Part shown: positions 56,098-64,000 of the stretch, in pieces
How the letters are laid out: each line of letters starts with the position of its first letter
Position numbering within the stretch: position 1 is the first letter of the stretch
Source of the DNA: Chloroflexota bacterium
Lineage (GTDB): Bacteria; Chloroflexota; Limnocylindria; Limnocylindrales; CSP1-4
NCBI GenBank assembly: GCA_025935925.1
Contig: JAICUI010000010.1
Location: forward strand, 1 to 64,000
Direction: 5' to 3'
Length of the DNA stretch: 64,000 bases
The notes under the pieces: generated by a model
Database searches by the model: none
What the model saw: the letters and a program-made list of their open reading frames with translations, nothing else
Told to the model about the DNA's origin: nothing
Position numbers and translations under genes: made by a program

Positions 56098-57303
56098 ATG
56101 CCGACGGACCCTCGCACCGCGCCACGCCTGTACCGCGACGGAGCCCTGGCGGACGGCCGCTCGGAACGGCTGCGGACAGGCGTCTCGGTCCTCGCCGAGG
56201 GCGGGCGCGTCGCGTGGATCCGGCCGTCCGACGACGAGGGCCCGCTGCCGCCCGAGACGGAGGTCGTCGATGCGAGCGGCTCGACGATCGTCCCGGGCAT
56301 GGTGGACGCCCACAGCCACCTCACGATGCCGGGCGGCGCGCACTGGATCGACCGGGCCCGCGACTCGACCGAGACGCTGCTGGGCGTCGCCGAGGCGAAC
56401 GCGCGGCTGCTGACCGGGGCGGGCGTGCGCTGGGCACGCGACGTCGGCTCGGCCCGGCGGGTCGATCCGGACGGCGGGCCGGAGCGGGCGCTCGCGATCG
56501 CCGTGCGCGAGCGGTGGCGCGGTCGGCGCGGCTACCCGCAGGTCCGAGCCGCGGGCACGTGGATCATGGCGGCCGGGACGCTCCCAGGGCTCTCCGTCGA
56601 GGCCGCGAACGCCGACGAGCTCGTCGCGGCGGCGGTGGGCCAGCTCGACGACGGCGCCGACCTCGTCAAGCTCTATCTCGACGGCCCCGAGAAGGGCGTC
56701 TGCCCGTGGACCGCGGCGGAGCTCCGACGCGTGGTCGACGCGGTGCACGCCCGGGACGCGCGGGTCACGGCGCACTCCGGCGAGTACGGCGGCGCGCGGG
56801 CCGGCGCCGAGGCAGGTGTGGACGCGCTCGAGCACGGCTTCGAGCTGGACGACGAGACGGCGCGGCTGATGGCCGCCAACGGCGTCCGGCTCGTGTCGAC
56901 GCTGTGCGTGCTCGCGTCGTGGACGACGTTCGCCGCGACGACGACGATGCCGCGCTTCGCGGCGGACGAGGGCCGGGCCCGCGTCGCGACGCGTCGCGAG
57001 GCGGCGCTCGCGTCCGTTGCGGCCGCCCATCGGGCAGGCGTGGCCATCGCGACCGGCACGGACTTCGGCGGCGGCTCCACGCGCGCGAACCAGCTCGCGT
57101 GGGAGGTGGAGCAGCTGGTCGCGGCGGGCTTGGCGCCCTGGGAGGCGCTCGGAGCGGCGACGTGGCGGGGCGGCGAGCTGCTCGGCGAGCCGGATGCGGG
57201 CGTCCTCCGCGAGGGCGGGCCCGCGGACCTCGCGCTCGTGCACGGCGACCCGCTGACCGATCCGACCGCGCTGTGGCGCGTATGGCACGCGTCCTGGGCG
57301 TGA
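56098..57303 (+). CDS. Amidohydrolase (imidazolonepropionase/prolidase-like)
   Basis: TIVPGMVDAHSHLTMPGGAHW...LVKLYLDGPEKG...VTAHSGEYGGARAGAEAGVDALEHGFELDDE...IATGTDFGG. Confidence 0.92.
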   Translation: MPTDPRTAPRLYRDGALADGRSERLRTGVSVLAEGGRVAWIRPSDDEGPLPPETEVVDASGSTIVPGMVDAHSHLTMPGGAHWIDRARDSTETLLGVAEANARLLTGAGVRWARDVGSARRVDPDGGPERALAIAVRERWRGRRGYPQVRAAGTWIMAAGTLPGLSVEAANADELVAAAVGQLDDGADLVKLYLDGPEKGVCPWTAAELRRVVDAVHARDARVTAHSGEYGGARAGAEAGVDALEHGFELDDETARLMAANGVRLVSTLCVLASWTTFAATTTMPRFAADEGRARVATRREAALASVAAAHRAGVAIATGTDFGGGSTRANQLAWEVEQLVAAGLAPWEALGAATWRGGELLGEPDAGVLREGGPADLALVHGDPLTDPTALWRVWHASWA

Positions 57304-57338
57304 CGGCCCCGTCCGGCCCGACGCGGTTCAGCGACCGA

Positions 57339-57725
57339 TCATCGATCCCCGCCGAGGCGGAGCCGCTCGAGCTCCCGCCGCAGGCGCTTGCTCGGCCGGC
57401 CTTCGCCGCGGACCGCCATGATCCCTGGGCGCACCTCGGTGACGACCGCCGGCGGGGTGTGGTCGACGTAGCACGTCACGGCCACCGGGGCTCCGACGCG
57501 CGACTCGATCGGGCGCACGACCTCCAGCACCCGTTCCCGGTCCGCGATTCGCGCCTCGACCCGGTCGCCCGGGCGAACCCTGGTCGACGGCTTCGCCGGC
57601 GATCCGTTCACCCGGACGTGGCCGCCGTCGCACAGCTCGGTCGCGAGCGGCCGCGTCTTCACGAGGCGCACCGCGCACAGCCAGCGATCGATGCGCGTCT
57701 CGACGGGAGTGCCGGGGTCCGCCAT
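57339..57725 (-). CDS. S4-domain RNA-binding protein (Hsp15-like)
   Basis: ETRIDRWLCAVRLVKTRPLATELCDGGHVRVNGSPAKPSTRVRPGDRVEARI. Confidence 0.9.
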   Translation of the reverse strand: MADPGTPVETRIDRWLCAVRLVKTRPLATELCDGGHVRVNGSPAKPSTRVRPGDRVEARIADRERVLEVVRPIESRVGAPVAVTCYVDHTPPAVVTEVRPGIMAVRGEGRPSKRLRRELERLRLGGDR

Positions 57726-57767
57726 GCGGTCAAGGATCGCACGGGCGGACGCCCGGCCCGTTCCGGC

Positions 57768-58289
57768 TCAGCGAGGTTCGTCACCGAGCGTCGCGACCAG
57801 CTCGTCGAGCTGCGCCAGCGACTCCGGCATCGCGTCCATGCCCGACGCGCCCGAGGCGATCGCCGCGTCGAGCGCCTCCTTCGTGGGATACAGCTCGTGC
57901 ACCGCGACCTTCGTCGCGCCGTCCGCCTCCTCGAAGGTCACCGTGGTGACCGGGCCGCCGTCGTCCCCCTCCTCGTTGGTCCAGGACAGGCGCGATGGCC
58001 GCGTGACCTCGAGGTAGCGGCCGAAGAACTCGAAGGTCGAGCCCTCGTGGCCGAACACCAGCTTGTAGCGCCCGCCGACGCGAGGATCGGTCTCGCACGA
58101 CCGCAGGGTGATCGGGAACGACGCCGGCGTCCACCAGCGCTTCAGCAGCTCGGCGTTGGTCCACGCGTCGAACACGATCCGCGCGGGACCGTTGATCGTC
58201 CGCGTGACGACCAGCTCGCGCTCGGATGCGCGCTCCACGGTCGCGCCGCCGTTCGCGCTGGTGGGCTCAGTCACGGTCGTGGTGTCCAT
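57768..58289 (-). CDS. SRPBCC/AHSA1-like protein
   Basis: ELVVTRTINGPARIVFDAWTNAELLKRWWTPASFPITLRSCETDPRVGGRYKLVFGHEGSTFEFFGRYLEV. Confidence 0.95.
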   Translation of the reverse strand: MDTTTVTEPTSANGGATVERASERELVVTRTINGPARIVFDAWTNAELLKRWWTPASFPITLRSCETDPRVGGRYKLVFGHEGSTFEFFGRYLEVTRPSRLSWTNEEGDDGGPVTTVTFEEADGATKVAVHELYPTKEALDAAIASGASGMDAMPESLAQLDELVATLGDEPR

Positions 58290-58632
58290 GGACCATCTCC
58301 TGTTGCTTGAGGTCAGCGACGACCTTGTCGAGCTCGTCGAACCGGGCGTCCCAGAGCTCGCGGTACTGCTCGATCCACGCCGTCTCGTCGTCGAGCCGGC
58401 GCGGACCGAGGCGGCAGGTGCGCACGCGCCCGACCTTCTCGGTCGTCACGAGCCTCGCCTGTTCGAGGACGCCGACGTGCTTGCGCATGCCCGTCAGGGT
58501 CATGTGGAACGCCTGCGCCAGGTCCGTGATCGAAGCGTCGGCACGGCCGAGCTGCTCGAGGACGCCACGCCGGGTGGCGTCCGAGAGGGCAGCGAAGGAG
58601 GCATCCAGCTGTCCGCCCGAATACTGAACCAT
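58267..58632 (-). CDS. ArsR-family regulator
   Basis: MVQYSGGQLDASFAALSDATRRGVLEQLGRADASITDLAQAFHMTLTGMRKHVGVLEQARLVTTEKVGRVRTCRL. Confidence 0.95.
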   Translation of the reverse strand: MVQYSGGQLDASFAALSDATRRGVLEQLGRADASITDLAQAFHMTLTGMRKHVGVLEQARLVTTEKVGRVRTCRLGPRRLDDETAWIEQYRELWDARFDELDKVVADLKQQEMVHGHHDRD

Positions 58633-58644
58633 GTAGTTCAGTAT
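58621..58644. promoter_or_regulatory. ArsR autoregulatory operator candidate ATACTGAAC-CATGTA-GTTCAGTAT
   Basis: Perfect 9-bp inverted arms separated by 6 nt, containing the ArsR start codon. Confidence 0.75.
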
Positions 58645-58678
58645 CACCCATCGGACCTCACGCTGCAAGCGGGTTCGG

Positions 58679-60004
58679 TCACGCGGCGACCGACGACGCC
58701 GGTGTCCCCGGGTCGGCGTGCTCGTCGACGTCGCGCCGCCGCTCGTCGACCGGACGCAGCAGAAGCGCCCCGGCGAGGAACCAGGCGGGCGCGAGGAGGA
58801 ACGCGACGCGCGGGCCGAGGTCCGGCGATCCGGACCGGCTGAAGGCGTCGATGACCAGGCCGCCGACGAAGGCGGCGACGACGGCGTTGGTGGCCGTGGC
58901 GATGTTCGCGATGCCCATGTACCGGCCCGCCGACGCCTGCGGGATCGTGTCGGTCAGCAGCGCCCAGTCGACGGCGAGGAAGCTGCCGCCGCCGATGCCG
59001 ACGAGGATCGCCCCGGCGGCGAGCAGCAGCGGGCCCGGGGCGAGCGCCGCGATGGCCATGCCGAGCGCGCTCATGGCCGCTGCCGCATAGATCACGCGCT
59101 TGCGCCCGACCCGCTGCGACAGCCGGGCAGCGGGGATCGTCGCCCCGGCCGTGCAGATGACGGCGACCACGGTCGTGCCGAGAATCCACGCGGCGCGGAC
59201 ATCGGGGTCGGTCATGCCCAGCGCCCGCTCGAGGTACGGCACCTGGAGCACGAGCAGGAACGCGCTGCCGCCGAGGATGAAGAAGCGCGACGCCACGAGG
59301 AACAGGAAGCTCCGCTCGCGCAGGACGTCGCGGCCCCACGCCTCGGCGGCGATCGACCGCCAGCTGCGTCCGCGGCGAGGCTTCGCGCGACGACCTTCGT
59401 CGAGCCGGAACAAGAGGATGCCCATCGTGGCGAGGTGGACGACGGCGAGGCCGATCGTCGGCCACACGAAGTCGCCCGTCGCCACGCCGATCGTCGCGAG
59501 CGCGGTGCCGGTGACGACGCCGAGCACCGTGAACAGGCCGATCATCCCGCTCGCGAGGCCGACCTGCGGAGCGGCCACGAGGTCCGGGACGTAGCCCTGG
59601 AACGGGCCCTGGGCGAGGTTCGAGCTGAACTGGAGGAGGGTGACGAACGCGGCCACCGCGAGCACCGTGTTCGATGTCGCGAGAGCCACGAGGAACGCGA
59701 GGTCGAGCAGCGTGCCCACGACGATGTACGGCTTTCGCCGCCCGAACCGGCTGACCGTGTAGTCGCTGATCGTGCCGACCGTGGGCTGGACGACGACCGC
59801 GATCGCGACGCCCGCGACCTGGAGGAGACCGAGCGTCGTGTACTGGACGCTGGCGTCCGGGACGAGGACCTTGATCCGTTCCTGGAGGATGATGCCGACG
59901 CCCTGGACGATGGCGACGAGCCCGAGCCAGTAGACGGACAGCCGGACGAGGTGGGTGACCGGGAGCAGCTTGGTCGGTCGGCCGGCGTCCGAGCGATCCA
60001 TCAC
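58679..60004 (-). CDS. MFS transporter (SLC45-like)
   Basis: About 12 hydrophobic segments; QPTVGTISDYTVSRFGRRKPYIVVGTLLD; GIGGGSFLAVDWALLTDTIP. Confidence 0.92.
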   Translation of the reverse strand: MMDRSDAGRPTKLLPVTHLVRLSVYWLGLVAIVQGVGIILQERIKVLVPDASVQYTTLGLLQVAGVAIAVVVQPTVGTISDYTVSRFGRRKPYIVVGTLLDLAFLVALATSNTVLAVAAFVTLLQFSSNLAQGPFQGYVPDLVAAPQVGLASGMIGLFTVLGVVTGTALATIGVATGDFVWPTIGLAVVHLATMGILLFRLDEGRRAKPRRGRSWRSIAAEAWGRDVLRERSFLFLVASRFFILGGSAFLLVLQVPYLERALGMTDPDVRAAWILGTTVVAVICTAGATIPAARLSQRVGRKRVIYAAAAMSALGMAIAALAPGPLLLAAGAILVGIGGGSFLAVDWALLTDTIPQASAGRYMGIANIATATNAVVAAFVGGLVIDAFSRSGSPDLGPRVAFLLAPAWFLAGALLLRPVDERRRDVDEHADPGTPASSVAA

Positions 60005-60181
60005 GCGACGATGGACGCGAGCCGACGGAACGGCGCCTCGCCCGACATGCCGCGATTGTAGGAATTCGCGGCGTGCGACTCGGTCGTTGCCGCTCCACCA
60101 TCGGCTTCCCCCTTTACAGCCGCGCGCCGGCGTCTACAGTTGCCGCTCCGGGGCCAGGACGTGAGGGTGGGGTCGTTCGAC

Positions 60182-62380
60182 ATGCGTGTTGGTCTCGTTC
60201 GCCGGTTCCTGGCGTCGTCCGTTCCGCTCCTGCTCGCCGCGGCCTGGCTGCTCGCGAGCGCGGCACCGGCGGTGGCCGCCAACCCGCTGCCGTGGCGGTT
60301 CACGACGGTCTCGGAGAACTTCAGCCTCGCGGCGACCTCGTCGGTCGGCAAGGTCCTGTATTGCCCGGACGGCTTCCGCCCGGTGTGGGGCGGCGTGTCC
60401 AGCAGCCTCCACGGCATCCAGCGGCAGCTCGAGTACATCGACGTGCCGACGAACTCGTACCACGTCGGGCTGCGCAGCCGGTACGGCGCCGGCGGCCCCA
60501 CCGCCGCGATCCGGATCGCGGTGCAGTGCGTGTGGGCCGCGAGCCTCGGCGACATCCAGTACCGCACGAATACCTTCCTCCGCGACGGGTCCACGGGATT
60601 TGCCGGCGGCGAGGTCGATTGCCCTGCCGGCTACCGTGCGATCAGCGGTGGTGCCGACTGGACCTACTTCGGTGCCACGCGGACCATCGACTACAGCTCG
60701 CCCGTCCTCGACGGCAGCAGCAACGCGACGGGCTGGTTCGCGTCCGGGTCCAGCCCGACCGTCGGCGACGGACTGGTGGTCGAGGTCTACTGCATCGAGG
60801 CGAGCTACCTCAGCGGGTTCGGCACGCAGTTCGTCGCCCAGTCGCAGACCGCCACCGCGTCTTTCACGGGCCAGGACCTCAGCGCGAACGCCAACTGCCC
60901 GACGGACTACCGGATCCTGACCGCCGGGGCGCGGCCGCTCGCTGGGCCGTATCCGTTCCTCGATCGGGGCTGGGCGTTCGTCTCCGGGCCGACGACCACC
61001 CGGCAGTGGGCCGGGTCGGCGACGCTCATCGCGAACGACCGGTTGCTCACCGTCGCCGTCTGTGTCAAGGCCAGCAAGCCGACCGTGACCATCTCGCCCA
61101 CGCCACCGTCGGTGACGTCGTCGACGAGTGCGACGCTCGGCTACCTCGGAGTGGATCCGACGGGCGAGAACACCATCGCGAGCTGCCACATCGACGCGCA
61201 GTCCTCCTTCAGCTGCCTGCCCGGCAGCACGTACACCTTCAACAGCCTCTCGAACGGCCAGCACACGTTCTACGCGACCGTGACGAACGAGTCCGGCGCC
61301 TCGACGACCGCGACCTACTCGTGGCTCGTCGACACGGTCGCTCCGACCGTCGGCGGCGTCATCGAGACCCCGTCGGCGGCCGTGACGAGCACGTTCACCG
61401 TGGGCTTCTCCGAGGATGTCGCGGGTGCCAGCGACGCCTCGATCGTCGTCCACGGGCAGACGACGAATGCCGACGCGGCGGGCTCGGTGACCATGACCGA
61501 CGCACACACGGCCGTGTGGCGGCCGAGCAAGCCGCTCGTGCCCGGCGAGACCTACCGCGTCTCGCTCGGCTCCGCGATCCACGACGCGGCGAACAACCCG
61601 CTGACCGCGACGTTTGCCGACGTGCGGGCGAGCACCGTCGTCGACGACAAGGCGGCGACGCTCGAGCGGCGCTGGGACCGGGATGGCTCCGCGAAGGCGA
61701 GCGGCGGGTCGTACATCGTCGACAAGCTCGCGGGCGGACGGGCTGACCTGACCTTCAGCGCGAAGGCCGGGCAGACCGTGTCGCTGTACGGCATCCGCGC
61801 GTCCGACGGCGGGAACGCGGCGATCTACCTCGACGGCGCGAAGAAGGCGACGAAGTCGTTCTATGCGTCGGGGACGGGTCGGTTCCTCGTCTACAAGAGC
61901 GGCGGTCTGAGCGCCGGCAAGCACACGATCTCGGTCCGGCCGACGGGCACCAAGGCGAGCGCCTCGTCCGCGGCGTGGGTACGAGTCGACAGCACCCTCG
62001 TCGGCGCCACGATCAGCCAGGAGACGGCCTTCCGCCAGACCTTCCGGACCGTCACGTCGGCGAGCGCCTTCGACGGGACGTACGGCCAGATCGTCGGCAA
62101 GAACGCGACCGACACGACGCCGGCCCAGTACCGGCTCACGGCCGTCGGCACCGGGTTCAAGGTGTACGCGACGAAGACGTCGACCTCCGGCAAGGCGAGG
62201 ATCTATGTCGACAACGTCCTCAAGGCGACGGTCAACCTGCGTGCTGCGACCACGGTGTCGAGGGCGCTCGTGTATTCGACGACCGTCGGTGCCGGGATCC
62301 ACAGCCTGCGCATCGAGGTCGTGGGCACGTCGTCCGGCGGTGGCTCCGCCGTCAACCTCGATCGCATCACCGTGAACTGA
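60182..62380 (+). CDS. Large secreted repeat protein (three Cys-paired N-terminal repeats, Ig-like region, two beta-rich C-terminal repeats)
   Basis: Signal peptide LLLAAAWLLASAAPAVAA; repeated CPxGaR...GG...V.C blocks; SbsA-like Ig APTVGGVIETPSAAVTSTFTVGFSEDV. Confidence 0.85.
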   Translation: MRVGLVRRFLASSVPLLLAAAWLLASAAPAVAANPLPWRFTTVSENFSLAATSSVGKVLYCPDGFRPVWGGVSSSLHGIQRQLEYIDVPTNSYHVGLRSRYGAGGPTAAIRIAVQCVWAASLGDIQYRTNTFLRDGSTGFAGGEVDCPAGYRAISGGADWTYFGATRTIDYSSPVLDGSSNATGWFASGSSPTVGDGLVVEVYCIEASYLSGFGTQFVAQSQTATASFTGQDLSANANCPTDYRILTAGARPLAGPYPFLDRGWAFVSGPTTTRQWAGSATLIANDRLLTVAVCVKASKPTVTISPTPPSVTSSTSATLGYLGVDPTGENTIASCHIDAQSSFSCLPGSTYTFNSLSNGQHTFYATVTNESGASTTATYSWLVDTVAPTVGGVIETPSAAVTSTFTVGFSEDVAGASDASIVVHGQTTNADAAGSVTMTDAHTAVWRPSKPLVPGETYRVSLGSAIHDAANNPLTATFADVRASTVVDDKAATLERRWDRDGSAKASGGSYIVDKLAGGRADLTFSAKAGQTVSLYGIRASDGGNAAIYLDGAKKATKSFYASGTGRFLVYKSGGLSAGKHTISVRPTGTKASASSAAWVRVDSTLVGATISQETAFRQTFRTVTSASAFDGTYGQIVGKNATDTTPAQYRLTAVGTGFKVYATKTSTSGKARIYVDNVLKATVNLRAATTVSRALVYSTTVGAGIHSLRIEVVGTSSGGGSAVNLDRITVN

Positions 62381-62489
62381 TCCCGAGCCGGCGGCGCTGG
62401 CCGGCGGGTGCCGAAGACGCAACGGCGTCGATGGCATCTGCCGGGTCGATCGATTGGACTGATGGAACGCGAGGGTGTTCGATCGGTGC

Positions 62490-63344
62490 ATGCCGACCGC
62501 GGATCCGGGACCGATCATGCTCGCGCTCCTCGGCGCGAGCATGATCGCGGGCGTCGTCGGCGCGCTGGCCGGCGTCGGCGGCGGCGTGGTGCTGGTACCG
62601 ACGCTCACGCTGCTGTTCGGCGTCGACATCCGGCTCGCGATCGGCGCCAGCATCATCAGCGTCATCGCAACGAGCTCGGGCGCGGCCGCCGCGTACGTTC
62701 GGGACCAGCTGACCGACCTGCGCATCGGCATGTTCCTCGAGCTCGCGACGACATCCGGGGCGATCGTCGGCGCCCTCCTCGCCGCGATCGTCGCCCCGAC
62801 CCTCCTGTACGTCCTGCTCGGGGTCGTACTGCTGTTGTCGGCAGGCCAGCAGGTCCTGCGGCTCGGGGCGGACGTGGAGCCCGCGCGCGAACCTTCGCCG
62901 GCCGCGCGTCGGCTTCGGCTCGCGGGCAGCTACCCTGATCCGCAGCTCGGCCGGACCGTTTCCTACGCCGCCCGGCGCGTCCCCCTGGGCTTCGCGCTCA
63001 TGGCCGCCGCCGGCGTGGTCTCGGGTCTTCTCGGGATCGGTTCTGGCGCGCTCAAGGTCGTCGCCATGGACGGCGCGATGCGGATCCCGCTGAAGGTCAG
63101 CTCGGCGACGAGCAACTTCATGATCGGGGTGACCGCAGCAGCGTCGGCGGGCATCTACCTGGCGCGCGGCGACATCGATCCCGTCATCGCGGCGCCCGTC
63201 GCGCTCGGCGTGCTCGCGGGCGCGGTCATCGGCGCGCGCATCATGCCTCGCATGGCGAGCGGTCACGTGCGCCTCGTGCTGCTACCGGTGCTGTTGCTCG
63301 TCGGGTTCGAGATGGTCGCGCGCGGCGTCGGCGGCCCGGTGTGA
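62490..63344 (+). CDS. TauE/SafE family sulfite-exporter-like permease
   Basis: MIAGVVGALAGVGGGVVLVPTLTLLFGVDIRLAIGASIISVIATSSGAAAAYV; VSGLLGIGSGALKV...MRIPLKVSSATSNFMIGVTAAAS. Confidence 0.93.
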   Translation: MPTADPGPIMLALLGASMIAGVVGALAGVGGGVVLVPTLTLLFGVDIRLAIGASIISVIATSSGAAAAYVRDQLTDLRIGMFLELATTSGAIVGALLAAIVAPTLLYVLLGVVLLLSAGQQVLRLGADVEPAREPSPAARRLRLAGSYPDPQLGRTVSYAARRVPLGFALMAAAGVVSGLLGIGSGALKVVAMDGAMRIPLKVSSATSNFMIGVTAAASAGIYLARGDIDPVIAAPVALGVLAGAVIGARIMPRMASGHVRLVLLPVLLLVGFEMVARGVGGPV

Positions 63345-63718
63345 GCGACGCGGGCCAGGCGCGGCCGGACCGCTTCCGCCGCGTCGTCAGCGCCGTGCTG
63401 CTGATCGGCGTGAGCACCAGCGCGATCCTGATCGCCGTCGGACTCGTGGGCTCGGCCCTCGTCGGCTGGAACGGCTCGCTGTCGGGTGCGCCGACCGTGG
63501 TGCGCTCTCCGACGGACTTCGGCGTCCTCCCTCGCGGCATCACGACGGTCCGGCCGGTGGCGCTCGTCCAGGTCGGGCTCGTCGTCCTCCTGCTGACGCC
63601 CGTGGCGCGAGTGTTTGCGTCGGTGGTGGCGTTCGCGCTGGAGCGCGACTGGCTCTACGTCGCGATCACGACGGCCGTGCTCGTGATGCTGCTGACAAGC
63701 CTCGCGCTGCTCCGCTGA
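63341..63718 (+). CDS. DUF1634-like membrane protein
   Basis: FRRVVSAVLLIGVSTSAILIAVGLV...TVRPVALVQVGLVVLLLTPVARVFASVVAFALERDWLYVAIT. GTG start overlaps the tauE stop. Confidence 0.9.
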   Translation: MSDAGQARPDRFRRVVSAVLLIGVSTSAILIAVGLVGSALVGWNGSLSGAPTVVRSPTDFGVLPRGITTVRPVALVQVGLVVLLLTPVARVFASVVAFALERDWLYVAITTAVLVMLLTSLALLR

Positions 63719-63744
63719 GGGATCGGCGGCCTCGACGTCCCGAG

Positions 63745-64000
63745 CTAGGGATCGAGGATCACGAGGTCGTCACGGCCTCCGTGCGTCGCATCGATGGTGG
63801 CGTGTCCGAGCCTCGGGACCAGGGCTGACTCGATGAGCACGGTCACGCCGCCCGCATCCACGCGCTCGTCGTCGAACACCGGCGTGTCGGTGAAGGTCAG
63901 CTCGACCTTGCCGTGGGCGCTCCGCAATCGCGGCGAGCGCCGTGCCCCGCCCGACGAAGCGCCGGCCTGCGTCAGGTAGTCCACTGCTGAGCGCGTAAAT
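63745..64000 (-). CDS. HesB/IscA-fold-like protein (N-terminus at or beyond window edge)
   Basis: FDDERVDAGGVTVLIESALVPRLGHATIDATHGGRDDLVILDP resembles the A-type Fe-S carrier fold but lacks the C-terminal cysteines; frame open to the window end. Confidence 0.45.
   Translation of the reverse strand, partial: FTRSAVDYLTQAGASSGGARRSPRLRSAHGKVELTFTDTPVFDDERVDAGGVTVLIESALVPRLGHATIDATHGGRDDLVILDP

Overview
64 kb of high-GC, gene-dense bacterial chromosome with no rRNA, tRNA, integrase/transposase or CRISPR array that I could support. The F420-type luciferase-like oxidoreductase, succinylase-type dap genes, zinc-ribbon proteins and very high GC suggest a Chloroflexota- or Actinomycetota-like lineage (inference only). 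Main blocks are: a 5'-truncated metH; transaldolase; a SufR/ArsR-like regulator divergent from a membrane-protein/cupredoxin cluster; an S41 protease; an FAD oxidoreductase; a GT2 and homocysteine methyltransferase pair; a MoxR-DUF58-VWA operon; a response regulator/hybrid CheB-PAS-histidine kinase pair; an NQR2/RnfD-like membrane protein; a dapB-dapA-dapD-lysA operon with a structured leader; a GH3/sugar ABC importer/LacI locus followed by an IlvD-ADH-SDR-hydroxyacid oxidase run; an orphan molybdoenzyme subunit; a split LigD-like NHEJ pair; two ArsR+SRPBCC modules; a DUF922-like metalloprotease with an 'AGNxAV' N-terminal motif; a repeat-rich secreted protein; and TauE plus DUF1634. The most interesting non-coding signals are: (i) a cluster of five 23-bp quasi-palindromes at 35881-36138 occurring in two orientations; (ii) a fold-back, MITE-like inverted repeat at 2421-2573; (iii) a uORF/hairpin/terminator leader before dapB; (iv) paired CGAAAGTTTCG operators between the sugar-binding protein gene and lacI; (v) an ArsR operator palindrome spanning its own start codon; and (vi) an in-frame 12-bp minisatellite in dapD. 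All calls are from reading the sequence and supplied translations; no database searches were run.
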